Of a stretch of DNA of 64,000 nucleotides, positions 36,987-46,831 are shown piece by piece. Made by a program: the position numbers and the translations under genes. Position 1 is the stretch's first letter. The number at the start of each line of letters is the position of its first letter. Source of the DNA: Bacteroidales bacterium. Lineage in GTDB: Bacteria; Bacteroidota; Bacteroidia; Bacteroidales; Muribaculaceae. The notes beneath the pieces are model-generated. The model had not been told where the DNA came from. It made no database searches and was given only the letters and a program-made list of their open reading frames with translations. The DNA is taken from positions 1 to 64,000 of the forward strand of contig JAUNFY010000004.1 of NCBI GenBank assembly GCA_030524805.1, in the 5' to 3' direction.

Positions 36987-38576
36987 TCACTCCCCGAAGG
37001 CGATGAGCCATTGGTCGAGTCTGCGGGTGGCTGTGCTGAATGAGGCTCCGATCCTTACTATCTCTTTGCCGCTACTGCGGAAGGGGATGGCGTAGCCCTT
37101 GCTGTCGATCTGCTTCATCGCCTCCTCGGCGGAGCTGTCGATCTTGAACTCCATCACATAGATATATCCCGGAGTCTCCACCACCATGTCGATGCGGCCG
37201 TCGCTTGTCTTGTATTCGGTGTGCGTGTAGAATCCCATCAGTTTGAAGACAATATACATCATGTCCTGATAATGGGCCTCGTAGCGGCGGCCGTCATCTT
37301 CACCTTTTCTGCCGGTGCCTTTTATCAGGTCGTAGGGAATGTCGGCGGTGAACGACTGAAGCAGGCTCATGAATCGCTCCGCGTCGCCGGCTTCCACGGC
37401 TCTCACAAAGTCGGTGATCATATTTGATGTGTCCACTCCCCGCATATACGATTTCATCAGGAAATTGACAAAACCTTCGGATACCTCGCGATTGGGGAAA
37501 CCGAGGATGTATTGATTGAAACGCTCGTCGTAATCTTTTATGGTAAGATATCCCGTCTGAAAAAACAGCGGCACAGGATCGGAGAGATACACATCGGAGC
37601 CGGAGAGCTGTTCTTCCGTACACCGGTATCCGTTGAGCCTGGGGATAGGAAGGCGGCTCCGCTCCAGCACCTTGACAAGAAATGTAGGGGTGCCGGTCTT
37701 GAACCAATAGCTGCCGAACCGCTTCTTGTAGAAAGTATTCAGAAGGCTGAAAGGATTGTAGACGTCTTCCGATCGGTAAGCGAAATGATAGCCGTCGTAA
37801 TCCTCCTTCAGCCTGCGACGTAGACTTTCGGCAGATAGCCCCGACATGGCCGCCATCCCGGCTATTCCTTCCGTGAAATAGTCGGTAAGTTCCGCTTCCG
37901 TAATGCCACACACGGCATTGAAACCCATGTCGAGCGAAATGTCGTTGAGATTATTGATGCCGCTGAAGACAGAGACCTTGCTGAAACGCGACACACCCGT
38001 CAGCATTGCGAATCTTATGTAGGGATCCATCGTCTTGACCACTGAGAAGAAGGCCTGCAGCTTCCGGCGGAAGGCTTCGCTGAGCTTTTCATCGTGCAAA
38101 CTCTTGAGCAGCGGCTGGTCATATTCATCGATAAGGATCACCACTTGTTTTCCGGTTTGCTCAGCAGCCTTTCGTATCACGGCACGGAACCGTTCGTCGA
38201 CATCCGCTCCCTCCGCTACGTCGCATCCATATCTGTCGCTCCATTGAGAGAGATATTCATTGAGGATATTGTCGAGCTGTCCGGTTTCGGTATATTCTTT
38301 CCCGCTTAAATCAAGATGCAGCACGGGATATTCCGCCCAGTCCCAGTCCATGGAGTCGATGGCGAGTCCTTCGAAAAGATCTCGTCGTCCTCTGAAGAAA
38401 GCCTCGATGGTAGAGAGAAGCAAGCTTTTGCCAAACCGGCGCGGGCGGCTCAGGAAATAATATGCTCCGTAGCTGACAAGCCGCCGGATATAAGCCGTCT
38501 TGTCTACATACAGATAGCCTCCTCTTCTTATATTTTCAAATGATTGTATTCCAATCGGGTATTTTGCCTCTTCCAT
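36987..38576 (-). CDS. AAA-ATPase-like/PD-(D/E)XK nuclease family protein
   Basis: 529 residues. The N-terminal AAA-ATPase-like domain (PIGIQSFENIRRGGYLYVDK, Walker A-like RPRRFGKSLL, Walker B-like VVILIDEYDQPLL) is followed by a C-terminal PD-(D/E)XK nuclease-like domain (about 430-529: GRIDMVVETPGYIYVMEFK). This family is amplified in Bacteroidales genomes and its function is unresolved. It has its own promoter box and is more GC-rich than the adjacent TPR gene, so it probably marks the edge of the RiPP locus. Confidence 0.88.
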   Translation of the reverse strand: MEEAKYPIGIQSFENIRRGGYLYVDKTAYIRRLVSYGAYYFLSRPRRFGKSLLLSTIEAFFRGRRDLFEGLAIDSMDWDWAEYPVLHLDLSGKEYTETGQLDNILNEYLSQWSDRYGCDVAEGADVDERFRAVIRKAAEQTGKQVVILIDEYDQPLLKSLHDEKLSEAFRRKLQAFFSVVKTMDPYIRFAMLTGVSRFSKVSVFSGINNLNDISLDMGFNAVCGITEAELTDYFTEGIAGMAAMSGLSAESLRRRLKEDYDGYHFAYRSEDVYNPFSLLNTFYKKRFGSYWFKTGTPTFLVKVLERSRLPIPRLNGYRCTEEQLSGSDVYLSDPVPLFFQTGYLTIKDYDERFNQYILGFPNREVSEGFVNFLMKSYMRGVDTSNMITDFVRAVEAGDAERFMSLLQSFTADIPYDLIKGTGRKGEDDGRRYEAHYQDMMYIVFKLMGFYTHTEYKTSDGRIDMVVETPGYIYVMEFKIDSSAEEAMKQIDSKGYAIPFRSSGKEIVRIGASFSTATRRLDQWLIAFGE

Positions 38577-38611
38577 GTCTTTCCTTCTGATGACTCATTC
38601 GGTTGCAACTG

Positions 38612-38619
38612 CAAATATA
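38612..38619 (-). promoter_or_regulatory. -7 box of AAA-ATPase gene
   Basis: TATATTTG on the minus strand, 36 bp before the start at 38576. Confidence 0.5.
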
Positions 38620-38686
38620 GCCATAATTTCCGAAACGGCAAAACAGCAATTAGTGAAAAAACACATATTAATCACATATAAACACA

Positions 38687-38726
38687 CATCGGCCGGACGC
38701 GACGCTTACGCCTCGCCCGGCCGATG
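38687..38726 (-). terminator. Hairpin after the 51.0-38.8 kb operon
   Basis: CATCGGCCGG pairs with CCGGCCGATG, with a secondary GC-rich stem in the loop. It sits 92 bp past the last GH43 gene and is followed by T-rich minus-strand sequence. Confidence 0.6.
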
Positions 38727-38818
38727 CAAATGAATAGCAGATACTTTTTATGTGAATTAATTCTTCTATGGAGGATCTATCCAATCTTCGGAGGTTCAAT
38801 CCGGCCTGATCCGGAAAA

Positions 38819-39799
38819 TCAGTCCATCCCCTCTATCGGCTGGATGCGACCTTCGGAATCGTAGGTGAGCTCACACACTTTCAGACTGCGGAGCCATGAC
38901 TTGCCTCCCGAGGGGGCGGCATCATGATGGAAGAGATACCATCGGCCGTCGTATTCCACGATGCTGTGGTGGGTGGTCCAGCCCACCACCGGCGTCAATA
39001 TCACTCCCTGATACACAAACGGTCCGTAGGGATTGTCGCCGATGGCATAGCAGAGCAGATGGCTGTCGCCGGTGGAATATGAGAAATAATACTTTCCGTT
39101 GTATTTATGCACCCACGACGCCTCGAAGAAGCGGTGCGGATCGTCGGCACGCAGCGGATTGCCCTCCTCGTCCACCACCTGCACCGCACGCGGCTCCTCG
39201 GCAAACTGCAGCATGTCGTCGCTGAGGCGTACACAACGGCTCGGCAGCGAAGGCTCCGCTCCCTCGGGGAGCTCGGCGCTTTCCAGCGCCTTGTTGTCGC
39301 GGTAGCGCTGCAGCTGGCCGCCCCAGAGGCCACCGAAATAGAGATAATAGCCGTCGTCTTCCTTCAGCACGCAGATATCCATCGAGTAACTGCCCCTTAT
39401 GGGGTCGGGCTGCGCTATGAAGGGGCCCTCCGGAGTGTCGGCTATCGCCACTCCGATGCGGAAGATGTCGTTCTTGTCTTTAAGCGGGAAATAGAGATAA
39501 TATTTGCCGTCTTTCTCATTGCAGTCGCAATCCCAGAGCTGGCGTCCGGCCCAGGGTATGTCGGCAATGTCGAGCGCCTTGCCGTGGTCGGTCACCTTCC
39601 CCGTCATCGGGTCGCCGTCGATCGAAAGCACGTGCATGTCTTTCATCACGTACTGGTCGCCGTTGTCGTTCTCCACATTCTCGCACTCCCAGTCGTGGGA
39701 AGGATAGATGTATATCTTGCCGTTGAATACGTGCACACTCGGGTCGGCCATGTAGTCGGCCGGGAAGAGATATCTTTTTTCTGTCTTTTTTGCTTCCAT
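38819..39799 (-). CDS. GH43 beta-xylosidase-type enzyme without signal peptide
   Basis: 326 residues, a single GH43 propeller without added modules. Catalytic residues: D in MADPSVHV (about 18), D in YSMDICVL and E in FFEASWVHKY. With no signal peptide it is probably cytoplasmic, hydrolysing xylo-oligosaccharides brought in by the GPH symporter of the same operon. Length and motifs fit subfamily GH43_1. It is last in the operon, after GH10. Confidence 0.88.
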   Translation of the reverse strand: MEAKKTEKRYLFPADYMADPSVHVFNGKIYIYPSHDWECENVENDNGDQYVMKDMHVLSIDGDPMTGKVTDHGKALDIADIPWAGRQLWDCDCNEKDGKYYLYFPLKDKNDIFRIGVAIADTPEGPFIAQPDPIRGSYSMDICVLKEDDGYYLYFGGLWGGQLQRYRDNKALESAELPEGAEPSLPSRCVRLSDDMLQFAEEPRAVQVVDEEGNPLRADDPHRFFEASWVHKYNGKYYFSYSTGDSHLLCYAIGDNPYGPFVYQGVILTPVVGWTTHHSIVEYDGRWYLFHHDAAPSGGKSWLRSLKVCELTYDSEGRIQPIEGMD

Positions 39800-39827
39800 T
39801 TGATTTCAGAATATTTTTTGATCAAGT

Positions 39828-39918
39828 CCCCAACCCCAAATCCCTAACTCTCAAGACTTAAACCGTAAACCTTAAACCCTAACCCATAACCCGTAAGTTG
39901 CGCCAAGCGCAACTTACG
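39828..39918 (-). repeat. Post-stop hairpin plus degenerate heptamer repeat
   Basis: Directly after the GH10 stop (minus strand) a 12-bp stem, CGTAAGTTGCGC and its complement with a 3-nt loop (39892-39918), is followed by GGTTATGGGTTAGGG and then about eight degenerate 7-bp units of telomere-like GGTTTAA type. The same hairpin-then-GGTTATGGGTTA layout follows the symporter gene at 57727. Confidence 0.65.
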
Positions 39919-41028
39919 TTATTCCCCCGCCAGTTCTTTTTTCAGGAAAGGCTTCATGTTGTAGTCGCGGTCGAAGGGAAGCGCATAGTCGGTGCGTCCC
40001 TTCACGGGCCAGTCGTTGAGCCACGACATGCCGTCGTAGGTGCCCCACCACGTCACGCGCGAGATCACGTCCTTATGCTTCTTATAGAGCTCCATCAGTG
40101 TCGACATGCGGCTGTTCCATTCCTCGGCCACCTCCTCGGGCAGTCCGTCGGCGTAGGGATTGAGGGTTTTCTCATAGTCCACATTCTGCTCCACTCCCGC
40201 GCCGCTCGCCACGTTGGGAAGTGCCGACATGTCAAGCTCGGTGATCATCACGTTGACGCCCAGTTTGCCGAATTCCTCGATCGATTTCTCATACTCGGCG
40301 AAGTCGGGATGAGTCATGCCGCTGTGGCTCTGCATTCCGATGCCGTCGATGCGCAGGCCGCGGTTTTTCAGGTCGGTCACTATCTTCTTGTAGGTCTCCC
40401 TCTTTGCCGGCTTCGACATGGAGTAGTCGTTGAGATAGAGTTCGGTGTCGGGATCCGCCTCATGGGCATATTGGAAAGCCAGCGGAATGTATTCCTCGCC
40501 CAGGATTTCATAGAAGGGAGTCTTGCGGTAGGAGCCGTCGTCTTCGATCGCCTCGTTCACCACATCCCAGCCGTGGATGCGTCCCTTGTAGCGACCAACA
40601 ATCGTATGGATATGGTCGCGCAGACGCTCCTTCATCACCTCGGCGCTGACCTGCTTCCCTTCGCTGTCGTAAGGAAACCAGGGCGAGAGCTGCGAATGCC
40701 ACACCAGGCAATGCCCGATGATGGCTATGCCGCGGTCTTCGCCATACTTCACGAAGGTGTCGGCATCGTCCCATTCATATTTTCCTTCCTGCGGATGGAT
40801 GCTCTCGCTCTTCATGCAGTTCTCGGCCACTATCGAATTGTAGTGGAGCGTGACGATGGAGTCAGCCTTCGGGTCAAGACCGTTGACATGACGCACGGGC
40901 ACTGCCGCGCCTACGAGAAAATCATTCTTGAAATGCTCCTTCAGGGTCGGAGTCTCGGTTGATTGCGATGAGTTGCACGCTGTAAGCAGCAAAGAGGCAC
41001 CCACCGCCGCGTAAATAATCCTTTTCAT
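39919..41028 (-). CDS. GH10 endo-1,4-beta-xylanase, lipoprotein
   Basis: 369 residues. Lipobox LLTACN (C18) anchors it to a membrane, probably the cell surface. A full GH10 TIM barrel spans about 30-365. The acid/base is E159 (WDVVNEA) and the nucleophile is E264 (MITELDMS). Other family signatures are HCLVWHSQ and WWGTYDG. It cuts the xylan backbone and is the only endo-xylanase in the window, setting the target of the two carbohydrate operons. It follows the GPH symporter by 102 bp containing two hairpins. Confidence 0.95.
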   Translation of the reverse strand: MKRIIYAAVGASLLLTACNSSQSTETPTLKEHFKNDFLVGAAVPVRHVNGLDPKADSIVTLHYNSIVAENCMKSESIHPQEGKYEWDDADTFVKYGEDRGIAIIGHCLVWHSQLSPWFPYDSEGKQVSAEVMKERLRDHIHTIVGRYKGRIHGWDVVNEAIEDDGSYRKTPFYEILGEEYIPLAFQYAHEADPDTELYLNDYSMSKPAKRETYKKIVTDLKNRGLRIDGIGMQSHSGMTHPDFAEYEKSIEEFGKLGVNVMITELDMSALPNVASGAGVEQNVDYEKTLNPYADGLPEEVAEEWNSRMSTLMELYKKHKDVISRVTWWGTYDGMSWLNDWPVKGRTDYALPFDRDYNMKPFLKKELAGE

Positions 41029-41044
41029 GATTGTATCTTTCTAT

Positions 41045-41124
41045 GGCTTCCCGCATGGGGGAAGCCTCGGTTATTGATTGCATGTATACCCGAAGCTGCC
41101 CCGCCCTTGCGTGCGGGGCAGCTT
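41045..41124 (-). terminator. Two hairpins between symporter and xylanase genes
   Basis: AAGCTGCCCCGC (41093-41104) pairs with its exact complement (41113-41124). GGCTTCCC (41045-41052) pairs with GGGAAGCC (41059-41066). Neither has a U run, so they may protect or uncouple mRNA segments within the operon. Confidence 0.55.
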
Positions 41125-41130
41125 TCATTG

Positions 41131-42543
41131 TCAGTTTTCGAGATGACGGGCCTCGATGGCGCGGTTGATCTCGTCGATGCGTTCGTCGTCGAGTTCATAT
41201 CTGGAGATGATGAACATAGCCACCACCAGAAGCACTGCCGGAATCACGGCCACAAGCCAGAGGATGCCCTGCTGTGCCTCTGCCGACTGCACTGCCGCGC
41301 CGTTCTGGAAGCCGACGAATGCGAGCACCAGACCCGGAACCACTCCGCCGAGCGCCATTCCGGCCTTGTAGAAAATGCCGGTCAGGGCGTTCACTATGCC
41401 CGAGATGCGCCGGCCATGGGTGTATTCGCCGAAGGAGATGACCTCCGGCACGAGGGCCCACATATAGCCCGTGGCCACAATCACGCCGGTCGACTTGATG
41501 AACTGGGCGATGTAAACTATCCACATCTGCTTGAGCGAAGGCACCACCGACACCACATAGAGCATCGCCATGCCGATGATGGCCGTCACCAGGAAGATAT
41601 AGAACATTCCCTTCTTGCCCACCATTTTCTTGATGGCCGGAATCAGGGGCATGAAGATGAAGGCAGGTATGGAGCCCAGACCCATGAAGACCGACAGCTG
41701 CTCGGCCGTGCCTTCCATATTGTAGTTGATGTAATATGCTCCGGCGGCATTAGAGATTGCCATCATGCCGAAGGCAGTGATGAAGAAGAGGGCGAGGATG
41801 CGCAGCGGACGGTTGTGGACAAACTCCATCCAGAGGTCGCTCACCTTGACGTTGCTCGCCTCCGAACTTTTCATCACCACCCTTTCGCGACACTGCGTGA
41901 AGCAGAAGATGAGAAGCACGAGGCCCACGAGGCCGTAGATAGTCATGGTCGACAGCCACGCGCTGTCCTTCACCGAAAGGCTCTCGAGCTCGGTGTGGTC
42001 AAACATGCGGAGCATCAAGGGAATGCCCATGCCCACTGCCAGACCGCCGACGTTGGCCATGAACATGCGCACCGACGTCAGCTTCGTGATCTGCGCGGTG
42101 TCGCGCGTCAGCGACGCGTTGAGCGCGCCGTAGGGCACGTTGACAAGGGTGTAGCACATCGAGAGGCCTACGTAGGTCACGTATGCGTAGAGAAGCGAAC
42201 CCGTGAACTCATTGAGGAAGCAGAGTATCGCAAAGCCCGTGAGGGGGATGCCGCCGAATATCAGATAGGTGCGGTATTTGCCATATTTCGGGTTGTGCTT
42301 GTCGACGAATGTTCCCACGATCGGGTCCCATATCACGTCGATGATGCGCACTATCAGAAACATGATGGCTGCCGCAGCCGGTGGCAACTGATACACGTTG
42401 GTGTAGAAGAAAAGCAGATACATGCTGATGGTCTGATATATCAGATTCTGGGCGAGGTCGCCCGAGCCGTATCCTATACATTGCAGCATCGACAGCTTGT
42501 AGAAGCCTTTCGATTCCTTTGCCGCGCTATTTGTTGATTCCAT
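41131..42543 (-). CDS. GPH-family (XynP-like) oligosaccharide:cation symporter
   Basis: 470 residues with 12 predicted membrane helices. It has hallmarks of the glycoside-pentoside-hexuronide family: GYGSGDLAQNLIYQ near the N-terminus, DVIWDPIVGTFVDKHNPKYGKYR after helix 2 and PEVISFGEYTHGRR in the second half. It imports xylosides or xylo-oligosaccharides across the inner membrane. It lies between CE6-GH97 (32 bp upstream) and GH10. Confidence 0.92.
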   Translation of the reverse strand: MESTNSAAKESKGFYKLSMLQCIGYGSGDLAQNLIYQTISMYLLFFYTNVYQLPPAAAAIMFLIVRIIDVIWDPIVGTFVDKHNPKYGKYRTYLIFGGIPLTGFAILCFLNEFTGSLLYAYVTYVGLSMCYTLVNVPYGALNASLTRDTAQITKLTSVRMFMANVGGLAVGMGIPLMLRMFDHTELESLSVKDSAWLSTMTIYGLVGLVLLIFCFTQCRERVVMKSSEASNVKVSDLWMEFVHNRPLRILALFFITAFGMMAISNAAGAYYINYNMEGTAEQLSVFMGLGSIPAFIFMPLIPAIKKMVGKKGMFYIFLVTAIIGMAMLYVVSVVPSLKQMWIVYIAQFIKSTGVIVATGYMWALVPEVISFGEYTHGRRISGIVNALTGIFYKAGMALGGVVPGLVLAFVGFQNGAAVQSAEAQQGILWLVAVIPAVLLVVAMFIISRYELDDERIDEINRAIEARHLEN

Positions 42544-42575
42544 CTGTAATTAGATTATAGGTTAAAGTATTAAGT

Positions 42576-45335
42576 TCAATATACAGCCAGGGCGCCACCG
42601 TTGCAAGGCACGCTGAGCCTCAGTTTTCCCTTCCTGTCGGGTTTCACCGTTGTCTTTGAGCCGGAGAGGTCCGGAGAGTCGGAATAGAGGGTCACCGGCG
42701 TCCCTTTCGGGATGTCAAGTTCCACCGCCACGGGGCTCTCCTGCGCATTGATCGCCGCCACATACCATTTGCCGGCACTTTTACGCGCGAGCACCACATA
42801 CTTGCCGGGATATCCGTCGATATACCTGATATCCTCCCATTCCGTGGGCACCTCCTTCATGAACTCGATGGCCCACGCCGGAGCGTCGTCGAGATTGTTG
42901 GGCGCAAGCGCGAAATGCTGCACCGGGCTCTGGAAGAGTACGGCTGTGGCGAGCGCGAACACATCGGAGGTCTTGCGCTGCGATCCGTGCGCATTGTCGG
43001 CCGAGTAATATTTGTTGAGCGCGCTGCCGCCGAAATCCATACTGCCGGCGGCATTGCGTATGAAGGGATGCGTGCAGGCATTACGGGCCTCGTCGTCGCA
43101 CATGCCCTGCGAGAAATGCAGGTTCTCGCTCGCAAGCACTGCCTCGCAGGCCACAAAATTGGGATACATGCGCTCCCAGCCGCGCGGCAGCGTGCAGCCG
43201 TGGAATATCACCTGTATGCCATAGTCGTTGGCGTCGGCCAGTATGTCATGATAGAGGCGCATGGTCTCCTGCTTGTCGCCGGCGAAGAAATCCACCTTGA
43301 TGCCGCGGATACCGTTTTTCTGCATCCATTTCATGTCTTTGCGGCGCTTCACTATGTCGTTCATTATGCCGCGGGGCCCTTGCGGCGCATCATTCCAGCT
43401 TCCGTTGGAATTATACCAGAGGAACAATTCCACTCCCTTGCTCCGGCCATATTCGGCCAGGCATTCTATCCCTTCATATCCTATCTGAGTGTCCCAAAGG
43501 GCATCGACAAGCACCGTGTCCCACCCCATCCGGGCTGAGAAATCGATATAGTTCTTCTGCTCATCAAAATTGCAGCTCGGGTCCATCTTTATGATCCAGC
43601 TCCAGCTTCCTTTGCCTCCCTTGTAATCGCGAGAGGGGGAATAGATCTGCTCCACGAGGTCGAAGGGAACAGTGGTCTCCACCACCGGGGCGAGCGACGC
43701 GCCGAGCGTTATCGTGCGCCAGGGTGTGTAGCCGGGCAATGCCATTGAGGCTCCGGTAGAGCCGAAACCATTCTGCTCGCCGGGCTGCGGATAGGCTATC
43801 GCATACCGGTTGCCGCCGGCATTGGCGAGATGCGACCCGCAGTAGTCGCCGGCCACTCCTGTCTCGGAAATCATCATCCATCCGTCGTTGCCGTTGCGGA
43901 AGAGGCAGGGGAAGGTGAAGCCGTTGCCCCAGCCGTTGCCGCCCATCTCGGCGTCGAGCTGATAGTTGGTTTCATAACTTGGCGAGGTGCGCGCGAAGCC
44001 TCCCATCGGTCCGCTCTGCGGGCAAAGGAAGGTTGTGCTGCCGCCTGGCATGTTGAATCCTGTTGCCTCGCGGTCCACCACGCAGCAAAGTGTATGGTCT
44101 TTAGGCAGGACCTTGTAGCGGAACGCCACATCGTTGTCGCCCACCATCATCTGCAGCTGCAGGCGCGGTGTGCCGGTGGCGATATCCGAGAAAGTGAAAA
44201 CAGCCTCGTTAGCCCTGAAGTCTACATTGCTTTTCTTTATTGTTGGCAGGGTGTAGGATTCTGCCACCGCTCTCGTCTCGGCCTCGGCGCTCATTTTGAG
44301 TCCGGTGGTGAGATTGCCTATGTTGGTGATGAGTCCGAGCGGCGAGTCAAGCAGGAACGTTTTTCCGTCATACGTCACGCTATACGTGGGGCATGTGCCC
44401 GGATCGCTTACCGACACCACTGTCCTGCCGTCGGGACTCGCCACGCGGCAGCAGGTGAGGGTGAAGGAAGCCAGTTTTGAATATGCAAGCACCGGATACT
44501 CAACACCCTCGGCCTGCAGCATCGCCTCGGCATAACGGCTGCCGAGCTCGCGATATGCGTATGCCGTGAAATGCAGTCCGTCGCCCCGCTGCGGAAGATT
44601 GGCCGAGCTGACCACCCTTGCCACTGGAAGCACCTCAGGAAGCGTGTTGATGATGGCGTTCATGCCTCCGCACACTCCACCCATCTCCGTGGCCACTGTC
44701 TCGCCGGCTATCAGCGGGATTGAATTGGGTGCGAGCCCGAGGTCGGCAAGCAGGTCGGTGTAGAGCCGGAGCACTTTCGCCGGCCACTCACGGTCGCCGT
44801 TGTTCGACTCTCCCTGATGCAGGATTATACCTTTTATCACTCCGTCGGCCTGTGCCTTGCAGGCGCATTCGAGGAGGCGCGAATATGGCGACTGTCCGTA
44901 GCGCTTGATTTTCTCCTGAAGCCAGCCCGGTTCGCCGGCTGCCATGGCCACATCGTAGTTTTTCGAGAGGTGTTCGATCTTGCAGCCGCCGATGGCCACA
45001 GGTATCACGCCAATCCTCACGTCCGACGGCATGTTGGCGAGCATGGTACGTCCGAAGTAGTCTGCGGGCGAGAGACCGTAGTGCTCTCCGAAAAGCGGGG
45101 GCACTGCCGCACACCACTCGCCCACGGTGCGCTGCGGCTTGCTGAAATCCTGGGCAGGCATGAGCAGGAAACGCTCCGGCACATCCTGAATATCCACACT
45201 CTCCACCCGGGCGTTGCCCTCCATGTTCGACTGCCCTATGCAGAGATAAATATGAAAGTTGGGGTCGGAGGCCGATGCCGTGGCCGCTGCCACGACGGCC
45301 ATAGCCGACAATATCATCTTTCGTATAAGACTCAT
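42576..45335 (-). CDS. CE6 acetylesterase-GH97 alpha-galactosidase fusion
   Basis: 919 residues with signal peptide (about 1-22). Domain 1 (about 25-270) is an SGNH sialate-O-acetylesterase/CE6 carbohydrate esterase: GQSNMEG with the nucleophile Ser, GGCKIEHL, HQGESN and DGLHFT with the catalytic His. Domain 2 (about 290-919) is GH97: an N-terminal beta domain, then a barrel with nucleophile-type Asp in GIKVDFFAGD and Glu in VACEAVLASE, as in retaining GH97 alpha-galactosidases. One chain could deacetylate xylan and remove alpha-galactose. The frame is continuous across the junction. Confidence 0.88.
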   Translation of the reverse strand: MSLIRKMILSAMAVVAAATASASDPNFHIYLCIGQSNMEGNARVESVDIQDVPERFLLMPAQDFSKPQRTVGEWCAAVPPLFGEHYGLSPADYFGRTMLANMPSDVRIGVIPVAIGGCKIEHLSKNYDVAMAAGEPGWLQEKIKRYGQSPYSRLLECACKAQADGVIKGIILHQGESNNGDREWPAKVLRLYTDLLADLGLAPNSIPLIAGETVATEMGGVCGGMNAIINTLPEVLPVARVVSSANLPQRGDGLHFTAYAYRELGSRYAEAMLQAEGVEYPVLAYSKLASFTLTCCRVASPDGRTVVSVSDPGTCPTYSVTYDGKTFLLDSPLGLITNIGNLTTGLKMSAEAETRAVAESYTLPTIKKSNVDFRANEAVFTFSDIATGTPRLQLQMMVGDNDVAFRYKVLPKDHTLCCVVDREATGFNMPGGSTTFLCPQSGPMGGFARTSPSYETNYQLDAEMGGNGWGNGFTFPCLFRNGNDGWMMISETGVAGDYCGSHLANAGGNRYAIAYPQPGEQNGFGSTGASMALPGYTPWRTITLGASLAPVVETTVPFDLVEQIYSPSRDYKGGKGSWSWIIKMDPSCNFDEQKNYIDFSARMGWDTVLVDALWDTQIGYEGIECLAEYGRSKGVELFLWYNSNGSWNDAPQGPRGIMNDIVKRRKDMKWMQKNGIRGIKVDFFAGDKQETMRLYHDILADANDYGIQVIFHGCTLPRGWERMYPNFVACEAVLASENLHFSQGMCDDEARNACTHPFIRNAAGSMDFGGSALNKYYSADNAHGSQRKTSDVFALATAVLFQSPVQHFALAPNNLDDAPAWAIEFMKEVPTEWEDIRYIDGYPGKYVVLARKSAGKWYVAAINAQESPVAVELDIPKGTPVTLYSDSPDLSGSKTTVKPDRKGKLRLSVPCNGGALAVY

Positions 45336-45460
45336 ATCCTTTCTGTTGCTCCCTTTCTTAAGGAAACGATAAATAATTGTTTTAATTATAAATAAATGTA
45401 ATTATTGCAGATGCGGCAGCGACCGCCGTCTGCAGTAAAGTCCGGATGTCGATATCGGCA

Positions 45461-46831
45461 TCATTTGAACTGCCAATAGTCGAAATTGAAAAGTTTCGGC
45501 CCTTTCCTTCCTTTCATCACGAAGTAGATGTCGTGAACGCCGGGCACCTCCATCTTTGCGGGCACCTCGATATATCTCCAGTTTTCCCATCCTCCGGTGC
45601 CGGGCACTTCCAGCTCCGCCACGAGCGGACCATCAACCGAATCCATCCTCACTTCCATCACTCCGCCGCGCAAGGCACTTGCCACGCTCGCTCCGAAGCT
45701 GCGCGGGCCGCCGCTCATGAAGTTGACGTTCGCCACCTTGATGTAGTCGCCGTTGTGGATGTCGGATACGTATACTCCCGTCTTGTCGTTGGGCTCGCTG
45801 GCCACTCCTTCCGACCATGCCATTGTCTCCGCCTCAACTCTTCTGTAGGGATCGAGGGTGCCGATTGCCGGCGCGCCTTCGCGTGTGGGCTCTATGGTAG
45901 GGAATGATCCGTCGGCATTGTACTCAAACGGTTCCACCGCGATGCTGCGCGCAAAGCCGCCCCCTCCGGGGAGATTGCCGGTGTGGTAGAAGAAATATGA
46001 TTTTCCTTTGTAATCCACCACTCCGGGATGATTGGTGAAGGAATTGGTGGCATCATTCTGAGCCATTATCACTCCGCCGTATTTCCACGGGCCCGTGGGG
46101 CTGTCGGATGTGGAGTAAGCGATATGCTCGGGTATGCCGCCAGCGGCATATATCATGTAGTATTTGCCGTCGCGCTTCTGAATCCAGGGGCCTTCGGTGT
46201 AGGTGGTGCGGTATTCCTTGCCCGGCTCCATCTCCACCATACGTCCCACTCCGAATCCGTCGGTGGTCATTTCCATTTTCTTCACTTCGCCATCGTAGGA
46301 TATCATGTCGTCGTTGAGCTTGACATAATATATCTCGGGGTTGCCCCAGTAGAGATAAGCCTGTCCGTCGTCATCTATAAAGACAGTCGGGTCGATGTAG
46401 GCCCAGTTGCCGTCGGCAAGCGGATGCCCGAGAACATCCTTGAAGGGACCCGTCGGGGTGTCGCCCACTGCCACTCCGATAGCCATCGCTCCGGTAAGTT
46501 TAGAATGGAGAGGCACATAAAAGTAGAATTTACCGTTGCGTTCCATCGTCTGCGGCGCCCATGCCCGGTCGTCGCCCCACTCGAAATCCTCGATTGCAAG
46601 CGGAGAGCCGTGATCGGTCCAGTTCACCATGTCGTCGGTGGAATATACGCGCCATTCCTGCATCCAGAAGAAGTCAGCGCGGTTTTCGTCGTGCCCGGTG
46701 TAAACGTACAGCCTGTCGCCGTGCACCATGGGTGCCGGGTCGGTGGTGTAGCAGGTCTGCACGAGAGGATTGTCGGCCCATACGCCGCAGGTAATGAACA
46801 AGCCACAAATTGCTGATATCGTTCGTTTCAT
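45461..46831 (-). CDS. GH43 enzyme with CBM6-like C-terminus
   Basis: 456 residues with signal peptide (about 1-20). GH43 propeller with D in TTDPAP, D in YIDPTVFIDDDG and E in YTEGPWIQ; then a CBM6-type beta-sandwich (about 335-456: RRVEAETMAWSEG, VHDIYFVMKG, NFDYWQF). It resembles 24667-26004 closely in layout but has a TGAMAIGVAVGD segment and a longer loop before the acid Glu, so linkage specificity may differ. Likely arabinofuranosidase on arabinoxylan. Confidence 0.9.
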   Translation of the reverse strand: MKRTISAICGLFITCGVWADNPLVQTCYTTDPAPMVHGDRLYVYTGHDENRADFFWMQEWRVYSTDDMVNWTDHGSPLAIEDFEWGDDRAWAPQTMERNGKFYFYVPLHSKLTGAMAIGVAVGDTPTGPFKDVLGHPLADGNWAYIDPTVFIDDDGQAYLYWGNPEIYYVKLNDDMISYDGEVKKMEMTTDGFGVGRMVEMEPGKEYRTTYTEGPWIQKRDGKYYMIYAAGGIPEHIAYSTSDSPTGPWKYGGVIMAQNDATNSFTNHPGVVDYKGKSYFFYHTGNLPGGGGFARSIAVEPFEYNADGSFPTIEPTREGAPAIGTLDPYRRVEAETMAWSEGVASEPNDKTGVYVSDIHNGDYIKVANVNFMSGGPRSFGASVASALRGGVMEVRMDSVDGPLVAELEVPGTGGWENWRYIEVPAKMEVPGVHDIYFVMKGRKGPKLFNFDYWQFK

